64,000 nucleotides of DNA, from NCBI RefSeq assembly GCF_002870125.1, contig NZ_PNEO01000009.1:149512-213511 (forward strand), in the 5' to 3' direction. Both the position numbers and the translations under genes were made by a program. The number at the start of each line of letters is the position of its first letter. The stretch's first letter is position 1. The notes below the pieces were generated by a model that ran no database searches, was not told the DNA's origin, and was given only the letters and a program-made list of their open reading frames with translations. This DNA is from Burkholderia sp. WAC0059 (GTDB lineage Bacteria > Pseudomonadota > Gammaproteobacteria > Burkholderiales > Burkholderiaceae). Positions 9,934 to 18,705 of this stretch are shown here, piece after piece.

Positions 9934-10491
9934 TTGAGTCCAGAAACCTCCTACATCGCTACGCCCGTGCGCGCGAACCGCGCTACGCACCGGCCCTACC
10001 ATCTCGACGTACCGCAGGCCCGCAGTTCGGTTCTCGCCGACGTGTTTGCCTTCGACGGTAGGCGGGCCATCGGCATGCCGACGAAGTACGTCATCAGCTT
10101 CACCCATGCGCAGCCCGACCTGTCCCGCACCGAGTATGCCAGGGTGCGGGCACGGATCATCAACCATACGGAACACCGCAAACGGAAGATCCGGCTAGTC
10201 GTAGAGACCGGTAATTTCAGTTCTGAGTGGGCGTTGGCCGACGAATTGCCGGGCGCCGTGTATTCGGATGTGGAGATCGACGTGCCGGCCGTGAATATCC
10301 CGATACCCGGAACCCGTGCCGCGATGGAGTGGACCGGCCTGGGCGGGCGGGCAAACTCGGATGAATTTGTGGTGACGGGGGAGTTGCCGCGCGCCGAGGG
10401 CGAGGGGCTGGCGATCGTGCGGTTCGCACGCGATTTCCGCGTTTATGTGCGCATGTACGCCGAGGAGCAGAAGCCGGTGCGGCGATGGTAG
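9934..10491 (+). pseudogene. Truncated vgrG (first ~68 codons) joined in frame to a DUF3304-like tail
   Basis: The reading frame starts at a TTG (9934) with GGGGAG at 9923-9928. Its first 68 or so residues match the N-terminus of Burkholderia VgrG spike proteins (LDVPQARSSVLADVFAFDG, then YVISFTH and DLSRTEY). Intact VgrG is 700-1000 residues, so more than 90 percent is missing. After about 10140 the frame continues into unrelated sequence. Its end (EFVVTGELPR...AIVRFARDFRVYV) resembles the end of the DUF3304 lipoprotein encoded immediately downstream (DVVVTGTMPK...LIVRFFPNHEVEA). I read this as a deletion scar that fused a vgrG stub to the 3' end of an immunity-like gene. The product cannot be a working spike. 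Confidence 0.65.
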
Positions 10492-10520
10492 CAACACACT
10501 TCAGAAATAGAGTAATCCGA

Positions 10521-11030
10521 ATGAAAAAAATAACGATATTAATTGTGTCGATCGTGTTGATGGTGGTTAGCGCGTGTGCGACAGAACAGCCTCGTGGTTA
10601 TGTGGACGCGACGGCCTGGAGTGCGAATTACACCGAAGACTATATCCACGAATTCCACATTGAAACGGCATCTGGCCGTGACACGGGACTGGAAGGTATT
10701 CAGGTTGGAGAGTTTTCGAAAGGCGGAATGGGAAAGCATGAGTGCTGCTCGCTGATTCCTGGTGTAGGCCAGACGATCCGGATTGTCTGGACTGTCGCCA
10801 ACACCGACGACAAAGCGCAATGGAAAACCTACGGCCGCGATGTAGTGGTGACGGGGACGATGCCGAAGCCGGGATACAGACTTCAGAGTTATCTCATTGT
10901 CAGATTCTTCCCCAATCATGAAGTTGAGGCGGAATTGCTGCCCGGCGACGGCGATTTGGGCCCCGGGAATCCACGGATGGACCGACTGTTTTTTGTTGGG
11001 CCGCGAGTCATGCGCCACAAAGGAGAATAA
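10521..11030 (+). CDS. DUF3304-like lipoprotein, probable immunity partner of the Tle1-like lipase
   Basis: The 169-residue product begins MKKITILIVSIVLMVVSAC, a lipoprotein signal peptide with lipobox VVSA before Cys19. It is therefore predicted to be exported and anchored to a membrane facing the periplasm. The rest resembles DUF3304 proteins often found beside type VI lipase effectors, with paired Cys residues (HECCSLIP) near residue 75. Earlier in-frame codons exist from 10485, but only the ATG at 10521 gives a proper signal peptide. The gene sits 2 bp before the lipase. Tle1-type phospholipases act in the periplasm and are neutralised by periplasmic lipoproteins (family knowledge), so an immunity role is a reasonable inference. 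Confidence 0.75.
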   Translation: MKKITILIVSIVLMVVSACATEQPRGYVDATAWSANYTEDYIHEFHIETASGRDTGLEGIQVGEFSKGGMGKHECCSLIPGVGQTIRIVWTVANTDDKAQWKTYGRDVVVTGTMPKPGYRLQSYLIVRFFPNHEVEAELLPGDGDLGPGNPRMDRLFFVGPRVMRHKGE

Positions 11031-11032
11031 CG

Positions 11033-12556
11033 GTGCAGGACTGGATTACCGACAGCCATGTTACGTTCCACCAGGCTCTCAAGACTGCCACGGAGCTTCA
11101 CGCCGAGGAATTCATAACCTGCACGACCTGCGAGCAGCAGCCGTGGTTCAGCTTCTTTTTCGACGGAACGGGCAATAGCCGTAGGCTGGACAAGTCGAAG
11201 CAGAAGATGTCCACCATTGCCCGACTGTTCGAAGGGCATGCCGGCGGAGAATCAGTATTGGTTGTGCCGTTTTACTACGCAGGCGTTGGTACGCCACTTG
11301 ACGCGAGTGATCCGGGCTGGTGGGAGAAGATCCGCGATAGCGAGGCGCTGGGTGGCGGAGTCGCACTCGGTTCCGATGTGCGCCTGGTTAAAGCGGAAAG
11401 CGATTTTCGTCAAGCCTTACGAGCCAATCACAAAGTCACCCGTATCGACGTCGCCGTATTCGGTTTCTCACGCGGCGCGGCACTCGCGCGCGCGTTCGTG
11501 AATCGGCTGCTGAAGAAGTGCGAGATGAAGAACGGCGTGCCCTGCTGGCCGTGCCAGACCGCACTCGATGGCGAATCGGCCCCGCTGCATTTCCGCTTCC
11601 TTGGCCTGTTCGACACGGTGGAGTCGGTCGGCCTGCCCGCCCATGACCTCGACAGCGGCATGCTGATGCATGTGCCCGATCAGGTCGAACGGTGCCTCCA
11701 TATCGCGGCCGGCCACGAACTGCGCGCCTGCTTTCCGCTGACGCCGGTGCGCGATCGCGGTGCCTCCCGCGAACAGCTCGTGTGGCCGGGCGTGCATTCC
11801 GATATCGGCGGCGGTTATCGTCCCGGCGAACAGGCCCGCTCAGACCTGCTCGCGCGTATCGCGCTGAACCGCATGCGCCTGGAGGGTGCGATGAGCGGTG
11901 TGCCATTCACTGCACCGTCGCTCGCCAAAAAGGACGTGCATGACCTGTTCGAGTACGACGAGGATGTGAAATGCCTGTTCGACGAGTATATGGACCAGGT
12001 CGACACCGATGACACGCTGGAGGCGCAGATTTTCGCGCACATGCGCCTCTATTATGGATGGCTGAAGGCACGCTTCCAGCAGAATCCATGCGACATCTAC
12101 AAGGGTGTGTACTCGACCGACCCGGAAGTGAATGCGCAACTGCAACGCATCCAGCAGTTCCATGAACGCCTGAAGATCGACGCGGACACGATGAACTGGC
12201 GCAGCTACCTGACGGACCTGTGGAAGACCGACCGCAGCGAATACGAGCGCACGATTGCAACCGCCGGTGGCCAGCGTGAGACGAACAAACCGCTATCGGA
12301 CGAGGAAGCCGCCTACTGGGAAGCATGGCTGAATCCACCGACGCTGTCGCCGGATCTGATGCGCTTCTTCGATCTGTACGTGCACGACTCGCGCGCCGGG
12401 TTTCTGCGCATCGACAGCAGCGGCTATTTCAGGCCGCGCAAGCTCATTGAGCCGTCCGGCATCCCGAAGACCGTCGCGCAGCTCCCCGAGACGCCACCCG
12501 CAGTACCTGTTGCCGGTACGCGGCCGGCGAGCTCACCGCAATGGGCGCTTTCCTGA
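11033..12556 (+). CDS. Type VI secretion lipase effector, Tle1/DUF2235 family
   Basis: The 507-residue protein has an alpha/beta-hydrolase DUF2235 domain. Visible features are FFFDGTGN (41-48), the nucleophile elbow GFSRG (Ser146), LFDTVESVG (probable acid Asp194) and PGVHSDIGGGY (His255). These are the Tle1 family signatures of type VI phospholipase effectors that attack membranes of neighbouring cells. It starts with GTG at 11033, preceded by AGGAG with good spacing, and is probably co-transcribed with the DUF3304 lipoprotein. The only spike gene nearby is the vgrG stub at 9934, so delivery would depend on a VgrG encoded elsewhere. The domain looks complete, but the last 60 residues are low in conserved content and the C-terminus may have been altered at the island edge. 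Confidence 0.85.
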   Translation: MQDWITDSHVTFHQALKTATELHAEEFITCTTCEQQPWFSFFFDGTGNSRRLDKSKQKMSTIARLFEGHAGGESVLVVPFYYAGVGTPLDASDPGWWEKIRDSEALGGGVALGSDVRLVKAESDFRQALRANHKVTRIDVAVFGFSRGAALARAFVNRLLKKCEMKNGVPCWPCQTALDGESAPLHFRFLGLFDTVESVGLPAHDLDSGMLMHVPDQVERCLHIAAGHELRACFPLTPVRDRGASREQLVWPGVHSDIGGGYRPGEQARSDLLARIALNRMRLEGAMSGVPFTAPSLAKKDVHDLFEYDEDVKCLFDEYMDQVDTDDTLEAQIFAHMRLYYGWLKARFQQNPCDIYKGVYSTDPEVNAQLQRIQQFHERLKIDADTMNWRSYLTDLWKTDRSEYERTIATAGGQRETNKPLSDEEAAYWEAWLNPPTLSPDLMRFFDLYVHDSRAGFLRIDSSGYFRPRKLIEPSGIPKTVAQLPETPPAVPVAGTRPASSPQWALS

Positions 12557-12659
12557 TCATGCAGCCGTCCGACACGTACCCGGACCTGAATACGCTCGAC
12601 AACCCACCGGGTATTGCCAAGGCCGCCGCCGCCCGTCGCCGCGCCCGCTGGACGACCTC

Positions 12660-13622
12660 TCAATCGCCAGCCGTCTCACCCTCGCGACCAGCCGGCATCG
12701 TCGCCTCCGTCGGCACGCCGAAGCGCTGCTGCCCGATGTAATGCCGGAACCAGGCGTGTGCGACGTCGGACTGATAGCGCTCGTGCCAGTAGAGCGAAAT
12801 GCGCATCTGCGGCAGCGGAATCGGCGGCGCGAGCACGGTGAGGCCCGCGCTCTGCGCAAACGCGGATGCGATGCTGACGGGGAAATTGCCGATCATGTCC
12901 GAGCGCGCGAGAACGAACGGCGCCGCCAGATAGCTCGACACGGTCACGCCGATCTTGCGGCGCAGGCCGATCTCGTCGAGCGTGTCGTCGAGCCGCTGGC
13001 CGAAGTGACGCGTATGCGCGACGAGGTCGAGGTGCGCGTAGCTCAGCCACGCCTCGACGTTCCATGCCTCGTCAAGACACGGGTGCCCGTTGCGCACCAC
13101 GCAGGTCATCTGCTCGTCGAACAGGAAGCGCGAGCGCAGCTCGGCGGCCGGGTCCGGGTAATAGCCGATCACGAACTCGACGTAGTTCGAGTCGAGCATC
13201 GCGAGCCCCTGATGCAGCCGCGCGGGCCGCATCTCGATGCCGATGCCCGGCGCGAGCGCGGCCATGCCCCCGACGAGCTGCGGCAGCATCACGTACTGCA
13301 GATAATCCGTCGCGTAGACCGTGAACACGCGCGTCGACGTGCTCGCGACGAAGCCCGTGCGCGCCGTCGTCAGGTCGTGCCACTGTTCGAGCATCGGCGC
13401 GAAGAGGCGATGCAGCTCGAGCGCGCGCGGCGTGACGCTCGTCTCGCCGTGCTCGCGCACGAGCAGCGGGTCGTTGAAGAGCCGGCGCAGGCGGCCGAGC
13501 GCGGCGCTCACGGCCGGCTGCGTCACGCCGAGCGCCTCGGCCGCGCGCGACGCGCTCTGCCACGTGACGAGCGCATCGAGGTGGACGAGCAGATTCAGGT
13601 CGGCGGATTTGCTTCGGGCCAT
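12660..13622 (-). CDS. LysR-family regulator beside the oxoprolinase/hydantoinase operon
   Basis: This is a 320-residue LysR-type regulator. The helix-turn-helix is at about residues 17-45 (SRAAEALGVTQPAVSAAL), followed by an effector-binding domain. The ATG at 13622 (MARSKSADLNLLVHLDALV) is chosen because the family aligns from there; the open frame extends upstream to 13841 but that part is unlike the family. It is divergent from hyuA at 13905 and likely controls that operon in response to 5-oxoproline, a hydantoin or a related compound (inference). Its 3' end abuts the decayed edge of the type VI island. Confidence 0.88.
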   Translation of the reverse strand: MARSKSADLNLLVHLDALVTWQSASRAAEALGVTQPAVSAALGRLRRLFNDPLLVREHGETSVTPRALELHRLFAPMLEQWHDLTTARTGFVASTSTRVFTVYATDYLQYVMLPQLVGGMAALAPGIGIEMRPARLHQGLAMLDSNYVEFVIGYYPDPAAELRSRFLFDEQMTCVVRNGHPCLDEAWNVEAWLSYAHLDLVAHTRHFGQRLDDTLDEIGLRRKIGVTVSSYLAAPFVLARSDMIGNFPVSIASAFAQSAGLTVLAPPIPLPQMRISLYWHERYQSDVAHAWFRHYIGQQRFGVPTEATMPAGREGETAGD

Positions 13623-13904
13623 AAATGCCGTTGATGGCGATATTAATGGTGCTATTAGGCCCGGCGCGCGGACGGCATTAGGATTTTTCCCATCGGCGCC
13701 GCGCCGGGGTTTCGCCAGGATCGCGCCGGGTTGCACCGGCTCGCCCGGGCGGGCGGCCTCGCGCGGGCCGTCGCGGCCGGCTTTCAAGGATAGCGCACCC
13801 GGCCGGACCCGCGCGCCGCGCGTCAAAAATCGGGGCGGCACCGCACGCCTGTTCTCATCGCCCTGCGCCGGCCGCTTGCGGTCGGCGCCCCTTCCCTTTC
13901 ATTT

Positions 13905-15950
13905 ATGTACAGAATCGGTATCGACGTCGGCGGCACCTTCACGGACTTCACCCTCATCGACGAGCAGAGCGGCGACGTGCGCTTTCACAAGGTGCCCTCG
14001 ACGCCGCACGATCCGTCCGAGGCGATCGGGCTCGGCATCGCCGAGCTGCTCGAACGCAACGGCGTGGCCGCGCGCGAGGTCGCGCACGTCGGCCACGGCA
14101 CCACGGTCGCGACGAACCTCATCATCGAGCGCAAGGGCGCGCGCGTCGGGCTCATCACGACGCGCGGCTTTCGCGACGTGCTGGAGATCGGCCGGCAAAC
14201 GCGCCCGAACCTGTTCGACTACGGCGTCGGCAAGCCGCCGGTGCTCGTGCCGCGCGCGGAGCGCATCGAGGTGACCGGGCGGCTCGCCGCCGACGGCTCG
14301 GTGCTCGTGCCGCTCGACGAGGGCGAGGTGCGCGCGGCCGCGCTCGCGCTGCGCGACGCCGGCGTGCAGGCCGTCGCGATCTGCTTTCTGCATGCCTACC
14401 GCAACCCGGCGCACGAGCAGCGCGCGCGGGAGATCGTGCGCGAGGTGCTGCCCGACGTCTACCTGAGCCTCTCGAGCGACGTGCTGCCCGAGTTCCGCGA
14501 ATACGAGCGGCTCTCGACCACCATCATCAACGCGGGCGTCGGGCCGAAGATGGCCGTCTACCTGCGCCGCTTCTCCGAGCGCGTCGCGGCGCTCGGCATC
14601 GCGCACGAGCCCTCGACGATCCACTCGAACGGCGGCCTGATGTCGATCGAGACCGTGCGCCGCTACCCGGTGCGCACCTGCCTGTCGGGCCCCGCGGCCG
14701 GCGTGGTCGGCGCGGCCGCGATCGGCGCGGCGATCGGCTTTCCCGACCTCGTCACGTTCGACGTCGGCGGCACGAGCACCGACGTCTCGCTGATCCACCA
14801 GGGCCGCGTGCTGTTCACCTCGAACCGCTCGGTTGCCGGCTACCCGGTGAGAACGCCGATGATCGACATCCACGTGATCGGCGCGGGCGGCGGCAGCATC
14901 GCCTGGCGCGACGACGCCGGCTCGCTGAAAGTCGGCCCGCACAGCGCGGGCGCCTCGCCGGGCCCGGTCGGCTATCTGCGCGGCGGCACGCAGCCGACCA
15001 TCACCGACGCCGAACTCGCGCTGAACCGCCTGAACCCGGTCGCGCTGCTCAAGGGCCGCATGCCCGTGGACGCGGCCGGCGCGCGCGCCGTCATCGAGCG
15101 CGACATCGCGAAGCCGCTCGGCCTCTCGCCCGAGGACGCGGCCGAGGGCATCATCCGCATCGCGACCGCGAACATGGCGCGCGCGATCCGCTCGGTCTCG
15201 ACGGAGCGCGGCTACGACCTCTCGAGCTTCGCGCTCTTCGCGTTCGGCGGCGCCGGGCCGATGCACGCGCTCGACGTCGCTGCCGAATGCCGGATCGGCA
15301 CGGTAATCGTTCCGCAGGAGCCGGGCACGATGTGCGCGCGCGGCATGCTGCTCGCCGACATCGCGTTCGACTTCGTGCGCAGCGAGATCGCGCGCGTCGA
15401 CGAATCGGGCTGGGCGCGCGTCGTCGGCCACTACGCGCAGTTGCGCGAGGACGCCGACGCCTGGCTCGAAGGCGAGCGCGTCGCCGCCGGCGCGCGCCGC
15501 TACGTCGCGACGATCGACGCGCGCTACGTTGGCCAGAACTACGAGGTGCAGGTGCCGATGGACGAGGTTGGCCCCGGCGACTACGCGAGCTTCGCCGCGG
15601 GCTTCGCGGCCGCGCACCGGCGCGAGTACGGCTACCACCTGCCCGAGCGCGCGATCGAGGTCATCAACTGCCGGCTGAAGGCGGTCGGCACCGTCATCAA
15701 GGCGCCGCTGCAGCGGCGCGCGGGCGGCACGACGCTCGCCGACGCGAAGCTCGGCGAGCGCGAGGTCTACCACGGCGGCGCGCACGGCTGGCGCGCGAGC
15801 CCCGTCTACGACCGCGACCGGCTCGCGTCCGGCACGACCCTCGACGGGCCGGCCGTCGTCGAGGAAATGAGCTCGACGACGGTGATCGGCCCCGGCCAGC
15901 ACGCGCGCGTCGACGACTACGGCAACCTCGTCATCCACCTCGGCCATTGA
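13905..15950 (+). CDS. Hydantoinase/5-oxoprolinase subunit A (HyuA family)
   Basis: The 681-residue ATP-dependent amidohydrolase subunit starts MYRIGIDVGGTFTDFTLID, the actin-like/ASKHA nucleotide-binding signature of HyuA and OplA. Further hallmarks are GHGTTVATN, TRGFRDVLEIGR, NAGVGPKM, SGPAAGVVGA, DVGGTSTDVSLI and FGGAGPMHA. These enzymes open cyclic imides or lactams (5-oxoproline, N-methylhydantoin) using ATP and work with the B subunit encoded next. The downstream DUF969/DUF979 pair, known as a 5-oxoproline transporter family, favours 5-oxoproline as substrate. It is 74 bp upstream of hyuB and divergent from the LysR gene. Confidence 0.9.
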   Translation: MYRIGIDVGGTFTDFTLIDEQSGDVRFHKVPSTPHDPSEAIGLGIAELLERNGVAAREVAHVGHGTTVATNLIIERKGARVGLITTRGFRDVLEIGRQTRPNLFDYGVGKPPVLVPRAERIEVTGRLAADGSVLVPLDEGEVRAAALALRDAGVQAVAICFLHAYRNPAHEQRAREIVREVLPDVYLSLSSDVLPEFREYERLSTTIINAGVGPKMAVYLRRFSERVAALGIAHEPSTIHSNGGLMSIETVRRYPVRTCLSGPAAGVVGAAAIGAAIGFPDLVTFDVGGTSTDVSLIHQGRVLFTSNRSVAGYPVRTPMIDIHVIGAGGGSIAWRDDAGSLKVGPHSAGASPGPVGYLRGGTQPTITDAELALNRLNPVALLKGRMPVDAAGARAVIERDIAKPLGLSPEDAAEGIIRIATANMARAIRSVSTERGYDLSSFALFAFGGAGPMHALDVAAECRIGTVIVPQEPGTMCARGMLLADIAFDFVRSEIARVDESGWARVVGHYAQLREDADAWLEGERVAAGARRYVATIDARYVGQNYEVQVPMDEVGPGDYASFAAGFAAAHRREYGYHLPERAIEVINCRLKAVGTVIKAPLQRRAGGTTLADAKLGEREVYHGGAHGWRASPVYDRDRLASGTTLDGPAVVEEMSSTTVIGPGQHARVDDYGNLVIHLGH

Positions 15951-16024
15951 CGCATTGATGCACCGCCGCCGGATTCGTCCGGCCCACGTCGGGCCCACGT
16001 CCGGTCAACTCGCAGGAAACGCAC

Positions 16025-17737
16025 ATGAACGCTTCACCGATGCCCGCCGCCGCGCAACCCGCGCTGTACGATCCGGTCGGAATGGAGGTCTTCAGCAACC
16101 GGCTGCTGTCGATCACCGAGGACATGAACAACACGCTCGTGCGCTCGTCGTTCTCGACGAACATCAAGGAACGCCGCGACTGCTCGGTCGCGCTCTTCGA
16201 CGCGCGCGGCCGCCTCGTCGTGCAGGGCACGCAGATCCCGATGCACCTGGGCTCGCTCGACGGCGCGGTCAAGGCCGTGCGCGAGCAGTATCCGGGCGAC
16301 GCGATCCGGCCCGGCGACGTGTTCGTCTGCAACGATCCGTATCTCGCCGGCGGCAGCCACCTGCCCGACATCAACATCGTCACGCCGGTGTTCTCCGGAG
16401 GCGAGCTGCGCTTCTTCCTCGCGAACGTCGGCCACCACGCGGACGTCGGCGGCGCGGTGCCGGGTTCGATCGCGGGCGGGCTGCGCTCGATCTTCGAGGA
16501 GGGCGTGCGCATCCCGGCCGTGCGCATCGTGCGCGAAGGCGTGCTCGAGGCGGACCTGCTGCGCCTCGTCTGCAGCAACACGCGCGACCCCGAGGAACGC
16601 GCGCTCGACCTCAACGTGCAGATCGCGACCAACGCGCGCGGCGCCGACGCGCTCACTGCGCTGATCGCGCAGATGGGGCTCGCAACCGTGCTGCGCGCCG
16701 TCGACGACCTGCTCGCCTACACGCGCATCCGCCTCGCGAAGCGCATCGGCGAGCTGCGCCAGGGCAGCTACCGGTTCGTCAGCGAACTCGACGACGACGG
16801 CCTCGCCGGCGGCGAACCCGTCCCGATCTGCGTGGCCGTGACGATCGAGGGCGAGCGCATCCGCTTCGACTTCACGGGCTCGGCGCGCCAGGCGCGCGGC
16901 GCGCTGAACCTGCCCGACGTCGTGCTGCGCGCGTGCGTCTACTATGCGGTGAAGGCGCTGCTCGACCCGGGCCTGCCCGTCAACGCGGGGCTTTTCGAGC
17001 CGCTCGAAATCTACTCGCCGCCGGGCACGATCACGAACCCGGCCTATCCGGCCGCCGTCGGCGCGCGCTCGATCACGGGACAGAAAGTGGCCGGCGCGAT
17101 CTTCGGCGCGTTCCGCGGCGTGCTGCCGCCGGAGAAGATCATGGCGTCGAGCAACGACTGCTGCCCCGCAATCGTGTTCTCGGGGCGCCTCGCGAGCCGC
17201 GCGGGCGAGTTCGTCTACATGGAAACGCTCGGCGGCGGCGGCGGCGCGCGCTACGACGAGGACGGCATGGACGCGATCCACGTGCACCTGACCAACACGT
17301 CGAACCTGCCCGTCGAGGCGCTCGAAAACGAGTACCCGCTGCTGATGGACGAATACGCGCTGATTCCCGACTCGGGCGGCGCCGGCCGCACGCGCGGCGG
17401 CCTCGGCCTCGCGCGGCAGATCTCGGCGCGCGCCGACGGCATCGTATTCTCGGCGCGCTCGGACAGCCACGTGACGGGCGTCGCCGCGGGCGTCGCGGGC
17501 GGCCTCGACGGCCGGCGCGCGCGGCTCGTGAAGTTCGCCGGCGGCGCGGCGACCGAGCTGCCGTCGAAGACCGCGAACCTGCTGCTCAAAGCCGGCGAGA
17601 GCGTGCGCATCGAGACCTCGGGCGCCGGCGGCTACGGACCGCCCGCCGAGCGCGCGCCGGCTGCGCTCGAACGCGACCTGCGCGACGGCAAGGTCTCGGG
17701 CGCGCAGGCCGATGCCGTCTACCGCGGCGCGCGCTGA
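16025..17737 (+). CDS. Hydantoinase/5-oxoprolinase subunit B (HyuB family)
   Basis: The 570-residue product has the HyuB/OplB signatures: MEVFSNRLLSITEDM near the start, RSSFSTNIKERRDCSVALFD, QGTQIPMHLGSLDGAV, NDPYLAGGSHLPDI and VGHHADVGGAVPGS. The histidines and acidic residues of these motifs form the metal site in this family. With subunit A it makes an ATP-dependent lactam/imide hydrolase. The ATG at 16025 follows AGGAAA. The eukaryotic 5-oxoprolinase is a single A-B fusion; here the two parts are separate genes, as is usual in bacteria. Confidence 0.9.
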   Translation: MNASPMPAAAQPALYDPVGMEVFSNRLLSITEDMNNTLVRSSFSTNIKERRDCSVALFDARGRLVVQGTQIPMHLGSLDGAVKAVREQYPGDAIRPGDVFVCNDPYLAGGSHLPDINIVTPVFSGGELRFFLANVGHHADVGGAVPGSIAGGLRSIFEEGVRIPAVRIVREGVLEADLLRLVCSNTRDPEERALDLNVQIATNARGADALTALIAQMGLATVLRAVDDLLAYTRIRLAKRIGELRQGSYRFVSELDDDGLAGGEPVPICVAVTIEGERIRFDFTGSARQARGALNLPDVVLRACVYYAVKALLDPGLPVNAGLFEPLEIYSPPGTITNPAYPAAVGARSITGQKVAGAIFGAFRGVLPPEKIMASSNDCCPAIVFSGRLASRAGEFVYMETLGGGGGARYDEDGMDAIHVHLTNTSNLPVEALENEYPLLMDEYALIPDSGGAGRTRGGLGLARQISARADGIVFSARSDSHVTGVAAGVAGGLDGRRARLVKFAGGAATELPSKTANLLLKAGESVRIETSGAGGYGPPAERAPAALERDLRDGKVSGAQADAVYRGAR

Positions 17738-17790
17738 ACGTCCCCGAGCGCCCTTTCCCGCCCCTTCGTCCGATCAGGAGAAAAGAACCC

Positions 17791-18702
17791 ATGCACGCGA
17801 CCGTCAGCCTGTGGCCCCTGCTCGGCATTGCCGTCATCGCGGCCGGCTTCTTCCTGCGCTTCAATCCGATGCTCGTCATCGTCTCCTCCGCGATCGTCAC
17901 GGCGCTGTGCGCGCACATGAGCGTCGATCGCATCCTCGCCGCGCTCGGCGACGGCTTCATGGAGACGCGCAACCTGCCGCTCATCATCCTGATGCCGCTC
18001 GCGGTGATCGGGCTGCTGGAGCGCCACGGCCTGCGCGAGCACGCGCAGGAATGGATCGCCCGCATCCGGCTCGCGACCACCGGCCGGCTGCTCGTCGCCT
18101 ACCTCGTGGTGCGCCAGATCACCTCGGCGTTCGGGCTCTCGAGCCTCGGCGGCGTTCCGCAGATGGTCCGCCCGCTCGTCGCGCCGATGGCCGAGGGCGC
18201 GGCGCTCGCGCGCTACGGCCGGCTGCCCGAGGCGCTGCGCCTCCACATCCGCGCGCTGTGCGCGTCGGCCGACACGATCGGCCTGTTCTACGGCGAGGAC
18301 CTGTTCGTCGCGTTCGGCGGCATCCTGCTGATGCAGACCTTCCTGCGCTCGGTCGGCATCGAGGAGACGCCGCTGCGCATCGCGCTGGCCGGGCTGCCGA
18401 CGGCCGCGTGCGCGCTCGTCGTCCACGGCATCCGGCTGTACCGCGTCGACGCGACGCTGAGCCGGCAGCTCGGCGCAGCGACGGCGGGCGGGGACGGACG
18501 GGACGGCCGCGAGGAAACCGACGAGGGCGACAGAAGCGGTGCCGGCGGTGCGGGCAGCAAAAGCGGCACGAGCGGCAAAGGCAGCATAAGCGGCGAAAGG
18601 CGCCCCTACGAAGCGAACGGCGGCCTCGATCTCGACACGCCCGCGCGCGCGGGCGGCGCCGTTTCCGGCAAGGGCGACGACGCGCTCGCCGCGGGAGACT
18701 GA
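17791..18702 (+). CDS. 5-oxoproline transporter subunit, DUF969 family
   Basis: This integral membrane protein of 303 residues starts MHATVSLWPLLGIAVIAAGF. Its several hydrophobic segments up to about residue 225 include the DUF969 blocks RNLPLIILMPLAVIGLLERHGL, TSAFGLSSLGGVPQMVRPL and SADTIGLFYGEDLF. DUF969 and DUF979 proteins are always paired and are annotated as 5-oxoproline transporter subunits in some databases. The odd feature is the C-terminus: about 70 residues rich in Gly, Ser, Asp and Lys (from about 230) with no predicted fold, absent from typical members of about 230 residues. CAGGAG precedes the ATG. Confidence 0.85.
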   Translation: MHATVSLWPLLGIAVIAAGFFLRFNPMLVIVSSAIVTALCAHMSVDRILAALGDGFMETRNLPLIILMPLAVIGLLERHGLREHAQEWIARIRLATTGRLLVAYLVVRQITSAFGLSSLGGVPQMVRPLVAPMAEGAALARYGRLPEALRLHIRALCASADTIGLFYGEDLFVAFGGILLMQTFLRSVGIEETPLRIALAGLPTAACALVVHGIRLYRVDATLSRQLGAATAGGDGRDGREETDEGDRSGAGGAGSKSGTSGKGSISGERRPYEANGGLDLDTPARAGGAVSGKGDDALAAGD

Positions 18703-18705
18703 GCC

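Noticed and set aside
12541..12659. Short reading frame overlapping the end of the Tle1-like gene (MGAFLIMQPSDTYPDL...)
   Set aside because: It starts inside the lipase gene, runs straight into the antisense of the LysR gene, and has no recognisable family. At most a remnant of a lost neighbour.
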